DNA from: Chryseobacterium sp. E1
Lineage (GTDB): Bacteria > Bacteroidota > Bacteroidia > Flavobacteriales > Weeksellaceae
Assembly (NCBI GenBank): GCA_019203745.1
Contig: CP078104.1
Coordinates: 558,001-622,000 of the forward strand
Direction: 5' to 3'
DNA: 64,000 nt
A program made the position numbers and the translations under genes. Positions 12,321 through 23,300 of this stretch are shown here, in pieces. A model generated the notes under the pieces. That model was not told the DNA's origin, searched no databases, and saw nothing but the letters and a program-made list of their open reading frames with translations. Numbering within the stretch: position 1 is the first letter of the stretch; each line of letters begins with the position of its first letter.

Positions 12321-12328
12321 TATTTTTG
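12321..12328 (+). promoter_or_regulatory. -7 promoter element of pnuC
   Basis: TATTTTTG, exact TAnnTTTG, 5 bases before the ATG at 12334; predicts a leaderless or nearly leaderless transcript. Confidence 0.45.
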
Positions 12329-12333
12329 ATCAC

Positions 12334-13004
12334 ATGAATTTATATGATCTTTTTGTGAAGCCGTATGAAAACTATGATGCTTTACAGATTATACTGGAAA
12401 TTTTAGCTGGAATCATATTCGGCCCACTTAGTGTTTATTTTTCCATTAAAAAAACATTTGGGTATACCCCACAGGACTTATTTCTACTGTAATTTATGTA
12501 TATCTTCTTTTCAATGCCGGATTATTAGGTGACTGTCTTATCAATGTTTATTACAGTATAATGAGTGTCTATGGCTGGGTTTTATGGGCAAAAAACTCAG
12601 AAGATCATATACATGTAGACGTTACATGGGCTACAAAGAAAGAATGGCTGTATGCGAGCATTCTTTTTGTACTCAGTTTAGTATTGGTTACAGTTATTTA
12701 CTACTACAAACCTTATATAGATAATCAGTTTTCTATGGAAGGGGCCAACCTTGGATTGTATCATCTGGACTGGGCCAATTGGATGGATGTTTTCACAACT
12801 TCAATATTTTTAGCAGGAATGTGGTTTATGGCCAAACAGCGCATTGAGAACTGGATTTTCTGGATTATCGGAGATCTTATTTGCATCCCGATGATGATTT
12901 TTAAGGGACTTGGTATCACTTCGGTGCAATATTTGGTATTTACTATAATGGCTATCTTAGGATACGTCAATTGGAAAAAAAGTTTTAAAGAAAAAGTACA
13001 ATAA
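12334..13004 (+). CDS. pnuC: Nicotinamide riboside/mononucleotide transporter PnuC
   Basis: Inner-membrane facilitator importing an NAD precursor. About 223 residues with seven hydrophobic segments. Family hallmarks: LFNAGLLGDCLINVYYSIMS(VYGW) in the middle and WIIGDLICIPMMIFKGLGIT plus YLVFTIMAILGYVNWKK at the end. The N-terminal piece (MNLYDLFVKPYENY) joins after one frame change near 12465. No nrtR-like regulator or kinase lies beside it. The next gene starts 4 bases after its stop, so the two may be cotranscribed. Confidence 0.87.
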
Positions 13005-13008
13005 AGTC

Positions 13009-13674
13009 ATGAAAAATTTATTAAAAATAGCACTCAGTATTTTTGCTATTAGCAGTTTAACTTCTTGTTTAGCATATTCAGATGGATACGCCAATAATGG
13101 CTATGGTTATGGTGATCCTTATTATAATAACGGATATTACTATGCCCCTTCCGGATATTATGGAAGCGGTGGATATTGGGGTAATGACGGCTATTACTAT
13201 AGAAATAATATTAATTATTATTATGATAATGGTATTCCTTACTATTATGATAGTTACAACAACTCCAGAAGAAAAGTGTATGTGGAAAGAAGGTCTTCTA
13301 CAATAACCACCCAGAGACCTAACAATGGTTTTAGAAATAATAACGGATCTTACAATAACAATAATAGCGGAGGATTCAATAATAACAGAAACTCCAACAG
13401 TAACAGCGGATTCAGAAACCAGGGGAATCAGAATAACCAAAACAGTAACGGATTCAGAAATCAGAACAGCAGCGGCAATAGCGGATTCAGAAATCAAAGC
13501 AGCGGTTCTCAGAACAACCAAAACAATAGCGGATTCAGAAACCAAAACAGTGGCGGGTTCAGAAACAGCGAAAGCAGTACAAGATCAGAATCATCATCCA
13601 GCGGGTTCAGAAACAACTCAAGCAGCCAAAGCAGTGATGCCAACAGACAGAGCAACGGAAGAGGCTTCAGATAA
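13009..13674 (+). CDS. Low-complexity lipoprotein with GFRN repeats
   Basis: Lipoprotein of 221 residues: signal with lipobox SLTSC (Cys20), then a Tyr/Gly/Asn-rich segment (about residues 25-85), a short basic segment (RRKVYVERRSS), and an Asn/Ser/Gln-rich tail carrying seven GFRN motifs and ending in a terminal GFR. The frame is intact. No known domain; Tyr/Gly/Asn-rich tracts suggest an extended, possibly adhesive or envelope-spanning polypeptide, which is inference. It starts 4 bases after pnuC and is followed by a strong terminator, so it may be the second gene of that unit. Confidence 0.8.
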   Translation: MKNLLKIALSIFAISSLTSCLAYSDGYANNGYGYGDPYYNNGYYYAPSGYYGSGGYWGNDGYYYRNNINYYYDNGIPYYYDSYNNSRRKVYVERRSSTITTQRPNNGFRNNNGSYNNNNSGGFNNNRNSNSNSGFRNQGNQNNQNSNGFRNQNSSGNSGFRNQSSGSQNNQNNSGFRNQNSGGFRNSESSTRSESSSSGFRNNSSSQSSDANRQSNGRGFR

Positions 13675-13700
13675 TTAGATAAAACGATTATAAATAAGGA

Positions 13701-13727
13701 AACGAACAGTTAACACTGTTCGTTTTT
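13701..13727 (+). terminator. Terminator after the GFRN lipoprotein gene
   Basis: Perfect 10-bp stem AACGAACAGT / ACTGTTCGTT with loop TAAC and a T-run. Confidence 0.85.
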
Positions 13728-13741
13728 CATTTTAAATATAT

Positions 13742-13749
13742 TAATTTTG
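13742..13749 (+). promoter_or_regulatory. -7 promoter element of dapF
   Basis: TAATTTTG, exact TAnnTTTG, 23 bases before the dapF ATG. Confidence 0.5.
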
Positions 13750-13772
13750 CTGCTTCATTTAGACAAAAAAGT

Positions 13773-14539
13773 ATGGAATTCTATAAATATCAGGGAACAG
13801 GGAATGATTTTGTAATGGTAGACAACCGTGACCTTCAGTTTCCAAAAGATAAAACAATCATCGAAAAACTATGTAACAGACGTTTTGGGATAGGTGCTGA
13901 CGGGCTTATCCTGCTTGAAAATGATCCGGACTATGATTTTAAAATGGTCTACTACAATTCTGACGGCGGAGAGAGTACAATGTGCGGAAACGGTGGAAGA
14001 TGCCTGGTAGCTTTTGCTTTTTTCCTGGACATTTTTGAAGATAAATGTAAGTTCATGGCAATAGACGGAGAACATGAAGCAGAAGTACACAACGGAATCA
14101 TTAAACTGAAAATGATCAATGTAGATACGATTTCTCACGACGGAAATGATTTTATTCTGAACACCGGATCTCCTCATTATGTAAAATATGTAGACAACCT
14201 GAAAGACTTTCACGTATATGACGAAGGATATGGGATCAGAAATTCTGAAAATTATAAGGAAAAAGGCATCAATGTAAACTTTGTGGAAAAAATTTCGGAT
14301 CAGGAGATTTTTGTAAGAACCTATGAACGAGGCGTTGAGGATGAAACTTACAGTTGCGGAACAGGAGTTACGGCTTCCGCTTTAACTTTTCTTCAAAAGC
14401 ATCATCTAACCTCTGTAAAAGTTAAAACTTTAGGGGCAACCTTAAAGTATATGCTGAAAAAAGCGGTGATTCTTTCCATGATATATGGTTGGAAGGTCCT
14501 GCAAAGCAGGTTTTTAGAGGTAAAACGGATCTTCTTTAA
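13773..14539 (+). CDS. dapF: Diaminopimelate epimerase
   Basis: Converts LL- to meso-diaminopimelate for lysine and peptidoglycan synthesis in the cytoplasm. Both catalytic Cys are in their motifs: MCGNGGRC (about residue 71) and YSCGTGVTASA (about residue 195); the N-terminus MEFYKYQGTGNDFVMVDN is typical. One G is missing from GGGG at 14433-14436; restoring it gives LGGNLKVYAEK and the conserved tail DIWLEGPAKQVFRG ending at 14539, so 255-256 residues in all. Without that repair the frame runs wrongly to 14552. mltG starts about 30 bases downstream. Confidence 0.95.
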
Positions 14540-14567
14540 AACAGACTTTTAATCAACATTTATAAGA

Positions 14568-15591
14568 ATGAAAAAGCTATTCTCATTATCATTCTGCTGG
14601 TTTTTGTAGTCGCAGGATTTTTTGGTTTGAGATTTTATAATAAATATTTCGGGAATAACGTAGAAAAAGAAGGCTATGTTCTGATCCCTCACAATGCGGG
14701 TTTCAAACAGATTCTTGATTCTGTTGCGCCTTATATTAAGGATAAGGAATCTTTTGAAGCGGTAGCCAAGGACAAAGGTCTTCCTGCCAATTTCAAAGCG
14801 GGGCGTTACCAGATCAAAAGCGGAACAGGAAATACAGACCTTGTGAATATGATCAAAGCAGGTAATCAGACTGCTAATTCTTTCAGAATCGGAGATTTTG
14901 GAGATATGTATCAGATGATTGGAAAGGTGAGCAAAAAAACGGAGATTGATTCTTTACATTTCGTAAATGATCTGGATGTTGTTGCCCAGGCGAAGGGGTA
15001 TAAAAATGTTGAAGATTTAAAGAAATATTTTTTCATCGATACGTATAATTTTTTCTGGACAGTAAGTCCAAGAGAATTTTTGCAAAATTCGAAGATCAGT
15101 ACAATAGTTTCTGGACGGGTGAAAGAAAGAATAAGGAACAGCAGTCCGGTCTTACAAGAGATCAGATCTATGCACTGGCTTCCATTGTTTATAAAGAATC
15201 AGGAGGTAAGAAAGATGAAATGAAAACAATTGCCGGGTTATACCTGAACCGTTACAGAAAAGGAATGAAGCTTCAGTCTGATCCTACGGTGATTTATGCC
15301 ATCAACAAACAGACTAATTTTAAAGAACCTATAAAAAGAGTATTATATAAGCATCTGTCTACTCCATCGCCATACAACACCTATGCTAATGCAGGCATTC
15401 CTCCGGGACCGATCTGTGTGGTGGATAAAAATTCGGTAGATGCTGTTTTGAATGCGGAAAACAACAATTATATATTCATGTGTGCCGATCCTGCAAGATT
15501 TGGATATCATAAGTTTACGGCAAGTGCTGAAGAGCATGCTGTAAATGCAAAAGCTTATCAGGACTGGCTCAACTCCAGGAATATAAAATAA
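14568..15591 (+). CDS. mltG: Endolytic murein transglycosylase MltG
   Basis: Inner-membrane lytic transglycosylase that cuts nascent glycan strands and helps terminate peptidoglycan polymerisation. One N-terminal TM helix (AILIIILLVFVVAGFFGLRF), a LysM-like region, then the YceG domain with the catalytic Glu in ALASIVYKESG and the conserved DPTVIYA, STPSPYNTY and GIPPGPI motifs. About 341 residues. Two frame breaks: a missing A in the AAAAA run just after the ATG, and one near 15095. Lies directly after dapF, giving a small cell-wall pair. Confidence 0.92.
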
Positions 15592-15723
15592 GCTTAGCAG
15601 GCATCTAAAATTTTATACAGCTAAAAACAATAAACAAATCATAATATTTTGGAAATCAAACTAATATAAAAATCCAAAATATTAAGGGTTATCCTTTCAC
15701 GATTTTATACAAAAAAATAACCT

Positions 15724-18324
15724 ATGAAGAATAAGACAGAAATTGTCAATATTTTCACCAGAAAAACTTTAGGACTTACTTTAGTACTTTCGGCAGCGGC
15801 TATGGCTTTTGCCCAGGAAAAAGCAGGTGTTTCGGGAACGATTGTCAATAAGAAGAACCAGCCGGTTCCTTATGCCTCCGTTACTTTCAGCAATAAGGCA
15901 AACACTGCGTTAAGTGACGCTGTTCTTACTGACGAAAAGGGACAGTACAAACTTCAGCTTGCTCCCGGAGATTACGACATTACAGTAGAGGCTATTGACT
16001 ACAAGAAAAGTGTGGTCAGCAAAAATATTACTACAGCAGGTAATATTGGTGCATTATCTATAGAACCTGAAGCTACAACTACCATTGATGGCAAAACCAA
16101 AGAGATTCAGGGAGTCGTTATTACTGCATCTGCAGCAAAACCTTATAAGGTAGAGCTTGATAAAAAAACATATGATCCTTCACAGGATATTGTAAGTAAG
16201 GGGAAGCCTTCAGGATGTCCTTACAAATGTTCCTTCGGTTTCTGTAGATACTGACGGAACGGTTTCTATGAGAGGAAGCACCAATGTAAAGTTCCTGATC
16301 AACGGAAACCTTCTGCCCTTCTGGGAATTGATGACGGCGCCAATGCTTTGCAGAGTATTCCGGCGGATCAGATTGAAAGAATTGAAGTGATCACCAACCC
16401 TTCTTCTAAATTTGAAGCCAGCGGAACTTCGGGGATTTTGAATATCATCCTTAAAAAAGCAAGAAAGTCGGATTCAATGGTAGTGTTGTAGGATCTTTGG
16501 GATATTTCCCGAGAACCTCGCTTAACACCAATTTGAGCTGGAGAAAAATAACTGGACCTGGTTTCTGAATGGTGGTGGTGGTTATACGGAAAATAAAACC
16601 AAGAATAATTCTGAAACAACTTACCACAGCATTAATTTTCCGGACATCGTAAAAGGTCAACAGCCTAAAGATGTTCTTCTTCATCAGCTGCAAAATTCGA
16701 CGAATAAAACCTATAACAAAAATTATAATGTAAGTGCCGGTTTTGTACATGATCTGTCTGAAAAAACGTCGATCAATTTAACAGGTTTGGTAAGAACGTT
16801 TGAAGGGGATGGAAATGAACTGCTGAATACGGAAGAAAGTTTTCACCGTTTCTTTAAAGATCCTTCTGATCCTAACGATGTAGCGGGAACCTGGCAACTG
16901 TTAAACCCTTTCGGGCTTAGAGATTCCAAAAGCGTGTTCAACAACCTTGCATTCCAGGGGATGTAGGATTGGATCACAAATTTGATGATAAAGGTCAGAA
17001 TTTATCCGTATCAATGAGTTTACAGAGAAACAGAAGCAACAACAATGCAGACATTCTGGAAACAAATGACCTGCTGCCAGACATACATGATGTTACCAGA
17101 AGACATTCTGTAAGCAAAACTGTTATAGGAAAAGCCGATTATGAACTCCCAATAGGTGAGAAATCTAAACTGGAAGCAGGATACAGACTAGATATCAACG
17201 ACAATAAGTATGATAACTTTGTAAGCAGTACTTCAAACAATCCTTTTATTTCGGATTTTAATAACAATACTGATTACAGAGAGACGTTCAATGCATTTTA
17301 TCTGCAATTTAAAAGTAAGATTGGAAATTTTGCCTACCAGTTAGGTTTAAGAGATGAAATTTCGAATGTTAAGATCAATTATATCAGCCAGAACACGGCA
17401 AAAGAACCTCTGAACAAAACGAAGAATTACAACAATTTGTTCCCGAGTGTTTTCTTAAGCTACGATGTATCTAAGAACAATCAGATTTTAGTTAACTACT
17501 CCAGAAGAATTGACAGACCAAGATCATTCTTCATGGTTCCTTTCCCTAATTACAGCAACAGCCAGAATATTTTTGAAGGAAATATTGACCTGAACCCGTC
17601 TTATGTAGACTCTTTTGAGGTAGGTTATAACATCACCAGAAAGAAATTTACGGTAAACCCTACCCTGTACTACAGACATGCTACGGATGATACCAAAATG
17701 CTTGTATACAGACCGGATGAAAGTAAGAGTGTGTTCTATACAAAACCTATCAACCTTGGTAATGATGACCGTTATGGTTTAGATCTTAACTTCACTTATG
17801 ATCCTTTTGCATGGTTAAAAATAATGGGTAGTTTGGATATGTTCGGATATAAAACCACAGGAATTGCTTATTATGATGCGAGGGACAAGGATGGTAATGC
17901 CAAAGTAGGTAATATGAATTTTACCGGAAGCGGTTTTTCTACAAGAGCCCGTCTTAATACGACTTTCAAGCTTGATAAAACTTTAAGTGTACAGTTACAG
18001 GGATTCTACAGAGGAGCACAGAAATCTGCTAATCAGGATACACAGGATATGTATGCGCTGAACCTTGGAGCTTCCAAAACGATCTGGAAAGGAGACGGGA
18101 CAATTTCCTTCAATATCCAGGATATCTTCAATACAAGAAGCAGAGAAGTATATAGCTTCAATAGCGATTATACCCGTAGAAATTATATGCAGTGGCAGCC
18201 AAGACAGTTTTCTATTTCATTAACCTACAGATTTAAGCAAGGTGAAAAGATAGAACAACCTAAAAAAAAAAAAGACATCAATGCCAATGAGGCAGGCGAT
18301 GATCAGCAAGGCGGTCCAATGTAA
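15724..18324 (+). CDS. TonB-dependent receptor, outer-membrane beta-barrel family
   Basis: Signal peptide ending AMAFAQE, a carboxypeptidase regulatory-like beta-sandwich ([21 protein letters not shown], residues about 37-110), a plug ([49 protein letters not shown]) and a long beta-barrel ending [11 protein letters not shown], then a short charged tail. This matches the OMP_b-brl_3 type of receptor, usually about 800-870 residues; the span fits. At least four frame breaks lie at 16200-16970 (near 16200, 16310, 16460, 16540 and 16965). No partner gene or binding protein adjoins, so the ligand is unknown. Confidence 0.82.
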
Positions 18325-18327
18325 TAC

Positions 18328-18362
18328 AAAAAAATCCCGAAAATTAATTTTCGGGATTTTTT
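18328..18362. terminator. Strong bidirectional terminator
   Basis: Perfect 15-bp stem (AAAAAATCCCGAAAA and its complement) with loop TTAA between convergent genes; A- and T-tracts suit both directions. Confidence 0.9.
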
Positions 18363-18369
18363 ATTGTTC

Positions 18370-18822
18370 TTATTTTACCTGTTCTGTTTTGGAGTATTTC
18401 TCTTTTTCAGCTTCGTAAATTCTTTTTCTCAGGTCACTGGTGGAAAACCTGTGATCTCTTTTGTTATAAAAGATTTCAATTCCTTTTTCTTCACAGTATT
18501 GTTTTCCTGTAAAGTCTCTGTCCATATAATCGTCACCGATGATTCTTACATCAATAACGAAGGATTTCAAAATATCCAGCAGGTCTTCTTCTGTATAATA
18601 AGGAATGATCTCATCTACAGCATTTACTGCTTTCAACTGAATATAACGCTCTACAATCGTCTGGCTCGGCTTATTTTTGTTGGGACGATCATGAGATGGA
18701 TCAATCTGAAGTCCTACGATTAAATAATCACATACGGTTTTAGCTTCTTCAAGCATTTTAATATGCCCTGCATGTAATAAATCAAATGAGGAAAATGTAA
18801 TACCTATTCTTTGTGTCTTCAT
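18370..18822 (-). CDS. Cytidylyltransferase-like protein (TagD type)
   Basis: Intact 150-residue nucleotidyltransferase of the glycerol-3-phosphate cytidylyltransferase-like group. The nucleotide-binding HxGH motif is in SFDLLHAGHIKML (residues 13-25), with GLQIDPSHDRPNK and the C-terminal signature FSTSDLRKRI replacing the usual ISTT motif. Such enzymes make CDP-activated polyols or related donors for surface polymers. It is the last gene of a four-gene minus-strand set with DegT aminotransferase and galE, which supports a surface-polysaccharide role; the exact substrate is not readable. Confidence 0.82.
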   Translation of the reverse strand: MKTQRIGITFSSFDLLHAGHIKMLEEAKTVCDYLIVGLQIDPSHDRPNKNKPSQTIVERYIQLKAVNAVDEIIPYYTEEDLLDILKSFVIDVRIIGDDYMDRDFTGKQYCEEKGIEIFYNKRDHRFSTSDLRKRIYEAEKEKYSKTEQVK

Positions 18823-18945
18823 ATTAATTTAAAATTATTTAAAACTTCACCTGAAAAAAGATTCTTTTAAATGGATAAAATACCGGGGATTCAGGGAAGA
18901 TATTTTGTAATTTATTTTTATAGTCGTTTTTAAATTTCCCTGTTT

Positions 18946-19968
18946 TTATGAATTCCTGGTGTTCAGGTACTTCTGCCACTCCCAACCTGTTCTTAAAGAT
19001 TCTTCCAGTGAAGTTTCAGATTTCCAGTGAAGCTCTTTTTCGGCTTTCTGAGGGTTGGCATAGGCGATGGTAATATCCCCTTCTCTTCTGGCACAGATCT
19101 GATAAGGTACTTCTACTCCATTTGACTCTTCAAATGCCTGTATGACCTCTAATACTGAGGATCCTTTTCCTGTTCCGAGGTTATAAGTATCGATCACAGT
19201 ATCCGAAGATGGATCTTCCATTAGCTTTTTTAATGCTGCTACGTGCGCTTTTGCCAGATCAACCACATAGATATAATCACGGACCGGGGTTCCGTCTTCC
19301 GTATCATAATCATTCCCCCATACGCTTAGTTTCTCACGGATTCCTGCCGCCGTTTGCATAACGTAAGGTACTAAATTATTAGGAATTCCCGAAGGCAATT
19401 CTCCGATCTTTGCAGACGGATGTGCGCCAATAGGGTTGAAGTATCTCAGTAACGATATTTTTCGGTGATAAGCCTTTGCAAAATCAATCAGAATTTCTTC
19501 TCCCATCTGTTTGGTCTTTCCATACACACTTTCCGGCATTTTCAAAGGTGTATTTTCGTCAATTGGCATTGTGTCTGCCTGCCCGTAAACCGTACAGGAT
19601 GAGCTGAAAATAAAATTGGATATTTCCCTTTCTTTAAATTCCTGAAGAATATTGATGAGCGAGAATAAATTATTTTCATAATAATCCACAGGTTTCAGCT
19701 GACTCTCTCCTACTGCTTTAGAAGCGGCGAAATTGAGACACCCTTCAATTTGATGCGCATCAAAAACCTGGCTGAGAAGCTCTTTTCTTCTGAGGTCAAA
19801 AGGATAAAAAACCGGCTTTTTGCCTGTAATTTCCTCAATATTATTTAAAATAAACCTTTCTGAGTTGGATAAATCATCTACAATAATCACTTCAAAGCCG
19901 CTATTGAGAAGTTCTACTACAGTGTGGGAACCAATGTATCCAAGTCCTCCGGTAACAAGTATTGCCAT
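18946..19968 (-). CDS. galE: UDP-glucose 4-epimerase
   Basis: Intact 340-residue extended SDR. Rossmann motif GGLGYIGSH (residues 7-15), the catalytic SSSCTVYG and YGKTK (YxxxK, about residue 150), NPIGAHPS and the C-terminal GTGKGSSVLEV are all standard for GalE. It interconverts UDP-glucose and UDP-galactose (or the N-acetyl forms) in the cytoplasm. Flanked by a small membrane-protein gene upstream and the cytidylyltransferase downstream, both on the same strand, so it probably serves surface glycan synthesis rather than galactose use. Confidence 0.93.
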   Translation of the reverse strand: MAILVTGGLGYIGSHTVVELLNSGFEVIIVDDLSNSERFILNNIEEITGKKPVFYPFDLRRKELLSQVFDAHQIEGCLNFAASKAVGESQLKPVDYYENNLFSLINILQEFKEREISNFIFSSSCTVYGQADTMPIDENTPLKMPESVYGKTKQMGEEILIDFAKAYHRKISLLRYFNPIGAHPSAKIGELPSGIPNNLVPYVMQTAAGIREKLSVWGNDYDTEDGTPVRDYIYVVDLAKAHVAALKKLMEDPSSDTVIDTYNLGTGKGSSVLEVIQAFEESNGVEVPYQICARREGDITIAYANPQKAEKELHWKSETSLEESLRTGWEWQKYLNTRNS

Positions 19969-20004
19969 TTTTTTAATCTTTGTATTTTCCTATATCTTCT
20001 AATT

Positions 20005-20408
20005 CTAAAAATTGTACTTTTTATTTTTAAAAATATTCGTCATTAAAAGAAAGGCCGATGTAATAGAAAAAATCAGAAATAATATTAAAACATCAACCTC
20101 CTCAAACGAGGTTTCTATCATAAGCTTTATATACTCAAAAATAAAAAACGATAAAACTAAAATATAGTTTACATTTAAATATAGAATAACTTTTCTGCCG
20201 CTATATAAAAAACCTGTCAGGCTTAGAAATGTACTTATAAATATGGTTAAAGTAAAGAGACAGACCAAATTTTCTATTGAAAAAATTTTCTCTGTACTGA
20301 TTTCTAAAAAGAACTGTAAGTACCAAAGCCAAAAAACAAAAATAAAAGCAACTGGAATACAAATATTACAATTCCTATTATTCTATATTTAAATATGGTA
20401 TTTTTCAT
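20005..20408 (-). CDS. Small membrane protein coupled to the DegT gene
   Basis: About 134 residues, very Phe/Ile/Leu-rich, with four predicted TM segments and a basic C-terminus (NIFKNKKYNF). The first 30-odd residues (MKNTIFKYRIIGIVIF) read in one frame and the rest in another; the break lies in the T/G-rich stretch near 20310. The ATG at 20408 overlaps the last base of the upstream DegT stop codon (TAATG), a sign of translational coupling. No family recognised. Context suggests an accessory role in the same surface-sugar pathway; this is inference. Confidence 0.6.
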
Positions 20409-21531
20409 TATTTCATAAATTCAAGCACTGCATCCGTAATATACTTCAGCTGCTCTTCGTCTAATTCCGTATGCATCGGTAAAGAAATCACCTGATCCAG
20501 AAGTTTGTCTGTATTCACAAAGTCTGCAGCGTTGCTTTCCTGGAAGTAAGCTTTCTGCTTTCTTAGTGCAACCGGATAGTAGATCATTGCAGGAATTTCT
20601 TTTTCCGTTAAAAATTTCTGAAGTTCATTACGCTTTCCATTCAGAATTCTTAAAGTATACTGGTGGAATACGTGGGTAGAGTTTTCAGATCTTTTCGGAG
20701 TAAGAATATTCGGATTTCCTGCGAATGCTTCATCATAATAATCTGCTGCTTTCCTTCTTGCTTCGTTATAAGAATCAAGATGTGGAAGTTTTTTCTTAAA
20801 ACAGCTGCCTGAATACTGTCTAAACGGGAGTTCACACCTACCTCATCATGATAGTATCTTTCGTACATTCCATGGTTTACAATCCCTCTTAAACGGTGTG
20901 CTAATTCATCATTATTGGTAAAGATTGCACCACCATCTCCGTAGCATCCAAGGTTTTTTGACGGGAAGAAAGAGGTTGTTCCCACAGTAGCCATTGTTCC
21001 GGCCTGTTTTACACTTCCGTCAGAGAATGTATATTCTGAACCGATTGCCTGAGCATTGTCTTCGATAACATACAGATTGTGCTCTTCAGCAATTTTCAAA
21101 ATTTCTTCCATATTGGCACACTGTCCAAAAATATGTACCGGAATGATCGCTTTTGTTCTTGGCGTAATTGCTTTTTTAATCTGTTCCGTAGAAATGGTGA
21201 AAGTATCATAATCCACATCTACCAGTACTGATTTTAATTTAAGCAGGTGAATTACTTCTACCGTAGCCGCAAAAGTAAAATCTGCTGTGATGATCTCGTC
21301 TCCTTCTTTCAGATCCAAAGCCATCAGGGCAATCTGTAATGCATCTGTACCATTGGCACAAGGAATCACATGTTTTACGTCTAAATAAGACTCCAATTCA
21401 TTCTGGAAAGACTTTACTTCAGGACCGTTTATGAATGCCGCCGAATCCATTACATTTAAAACCGCATTGTCTACATCATTCTTTATTTTGTAATACTGAC
21501 TTTGCAAGTCAACCATCTGAATTTTTTTCAT
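20408..21531 (-). CDS. DegT/DnrJ/EryC1/StrS sugar aminotransferase
   Basis: PLP-dependent aminotransferase acting on nucleotide-linked keto-sugars, cytoplasmic. About 374 residues. Seen: MVDLQSQYYKIK start, CANGTDALQIALMAL cofactor site, PVHIFGQCANMEEI, and the PLP lysine in TTSFFPSKNLGCYGDGGA (about residue 185). The N-terminal half resembles WbpE-type UDP-sugar aminotransferases. A frame break near 20800 moves the C-terminus into another frame ending KYITDAVLEFMK at 20408. It is first in the operon; substrate assignment is tentative. Confidence 0.88.
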
Positions 21532-21547
21532 ATAATAAATATTTCTG

Positions 21548-21577
21548 TAAAAATAAGGAATTTAATATCCTATCAAA
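21548..21577 (-). promoter_or_regulatory. Promoter of the surface-sugar operon
   Basis: On the minus strand TTTG, 18 bases, then TATTTTTA (7 of 8 to TTTG-n-TAnnTTTG), 16 bases before the DegT ATG. Confidence 0.5.
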
Positions 21578-21619
21578 AATTTTATTGATTTTGTTTTTAT
21601 CTTTATACAAATTAATCTT

Positions 21620-23220
21620 ATGAAAAAACTTTTACTCTTTTGTTTCCTAACAGGTTACCTCAGCGTATCTGCACAAACTGAACTTGTTTTTGTCTATTTC
21701 ACAGACAAGCCCAATAAAGCAGCATTTTATGCCAATCCGCTCTCAGAACTTTCCCAAAAATCGCTCAACAGACGTACAGCACTTGGAATTTCGCTCAATG
21801 ATCAGGATGCCCCTATTGAACCGTCATATCTTCAGAACTTACAGAATTTAGGTTTTACGGTTACCGATTATTCCAAATGGCTCAACGGTGCTGCGGTAAA
21901 TGCCACTCCAACGCAGAAAGCACAGCTGCAGGCTCAGCCTTTTGTACTTTCCGTGGAAAGTTTTGCCAGAAACGGCAATCCAACGGGACTAAAAAAGCAC
22001 CCGGCAAATGGAAAGATGATACAGGTCTTAATAAAATTCTGACCAATTTTAATTACGGCTCAGGCTCCACACAGATCGACCAGGTGAATATACGTCCGCT
22101 TCATCTGGCAGGATATACCGGAACGGGAGTCTCCATTGCTGTCATTGATGCAGGATTCCCTACCGTGAATACAGGGGCTGCTTTTTCAAGATTATGGAAT
22201 GGCAATCAGATAAAGGCCGCTTATGATTTCGTTGCGAAAACCGGAGATATTTATAATACTTCCTGAGCCCTCATGGCAGCGTAGTACTGGGAGCAATCGG
22301 TGGTTTCATTGAAAATACCTTTGTAGGAGCTGCACCGGATGCTGATTTTTATCTTTACCGCAGTGAAAATGCTACCGTTGAAGTCCCTGAAGAAGAGCTC
22401 TACTGGATTGAAGCCGCTGAAGAAGCAGACAGAAAAGGCGTAGATATCATTACTTCCTCTCTCGGATATCATGTTTTTGATGATACCCGGTACAATTATA
22501 GTTATGCAGATATGAACGGGAGTACCTCCTTCATTGCCCGTGGAGCGGAGATTGCAGCGAATAAAGGCATCTTTGTGCTTGCTGCTACAGGAAATTCAGG
22601 AACACAGCCATGGCACTACCTTACCACACCTTCAGACAATGCCAAAGTTTTCTCGATTGGTTCTGTGGATTCGGCAGGAAATGCTTCGGATTTTTCCTCT
22701 TACGGGCCTAATTCCCTTGGAGTGGTAAAACCGGACGGAAGTGCCCAGGAACCTTTACCACAACGGTTTATGATAATACAACTACCATCGTAAACGGAAC
22801 TTCCATTTCTACTCCGATTGCAGCAGGAGGCGTGGCATGCTTTATCCAGGCTTTCCCGACAATGAACCGGGACCAGATCAGAGCAAGGCTGAGACAAACG
22901 GCTTCTCTTTATCCTAATCATAATGATCAGACAGGATTTGGTATTCTCAATTTCGGAAACGTGTATAACGCAGTGTTAAACACTTCTGAAGTTGTAAAAA
23001 AGACCGTTTTACACTATACCCTAATCCTGCTAAAAATATTCTGAGCGTAGTATCAGAAAATGATATTAAATCTCTGGAAGTTTATGACAATCTGGGAAGA
23101 CTGATCAGAAAAAACAGCAATCAGAAAGCTGTAAAAGTTGATGACTTTGCAAAAGGAGTATATTATCTGAAAATTCAGACCCAGGATAAAGTTCATTATG
23201 AAAAGTTTATAAAAGAATAA
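21620..23220 (+). CDS. S8 subtilisin-family protease with T9SS sorting domain
   Basis: Secreted serine protease of about 535 residues. Signal peptide to SVSA, an N-terminal propeptide-like region, then the S8 triad: Asp in SIAVIDAGFP, His in LSPHGSVVLGAIGG, Ser in NGTSISTPIAAGG. The C-terminus carries a type A T9SS domain (YPNPAKNILSVVSEN ... GVYYLKIQTQDK), so the enzyme should cross the outer membrane through T9SS. Frame breaks lie near 22010, 22262, 22748 and 23010. The His motif is HGS rather than the commoner HGT. Target proteins unknown. Confidence 0.87.
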
Positions 23221-23226
23221 TTTTTT

Positions 23227-23291
23227 CTCTCGTCTATTGAGCAAGCTGAACAATCCCCGATATTGTATTTCGTTTGTTTAATGGACGAGAG
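23227..23291 (+). other. Imperfect inverted repeat after the protease gene
   Basis: CTCTCGTCTATT at 23227-23238 pairs with AATGGACGAGAG at 23280-23291 (one G-T pair) across a 41-base loop. It could be a weak terminator or mRNA 3' end structure; no long T-run follows. Confidence 0.35.
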
Positions 23292-23300
23292 GTTTACTAT

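Noticed and set aside
13078..13545. Long minus-strand open frame of 155 codons opposite the GFRN lipoprotein
   Set aside because: It is the mirror of a low-complexity repeat gene (Ile/Val/Ser-rich nonsense); the plus frame has a signal peptide, lipobox and a terminator.
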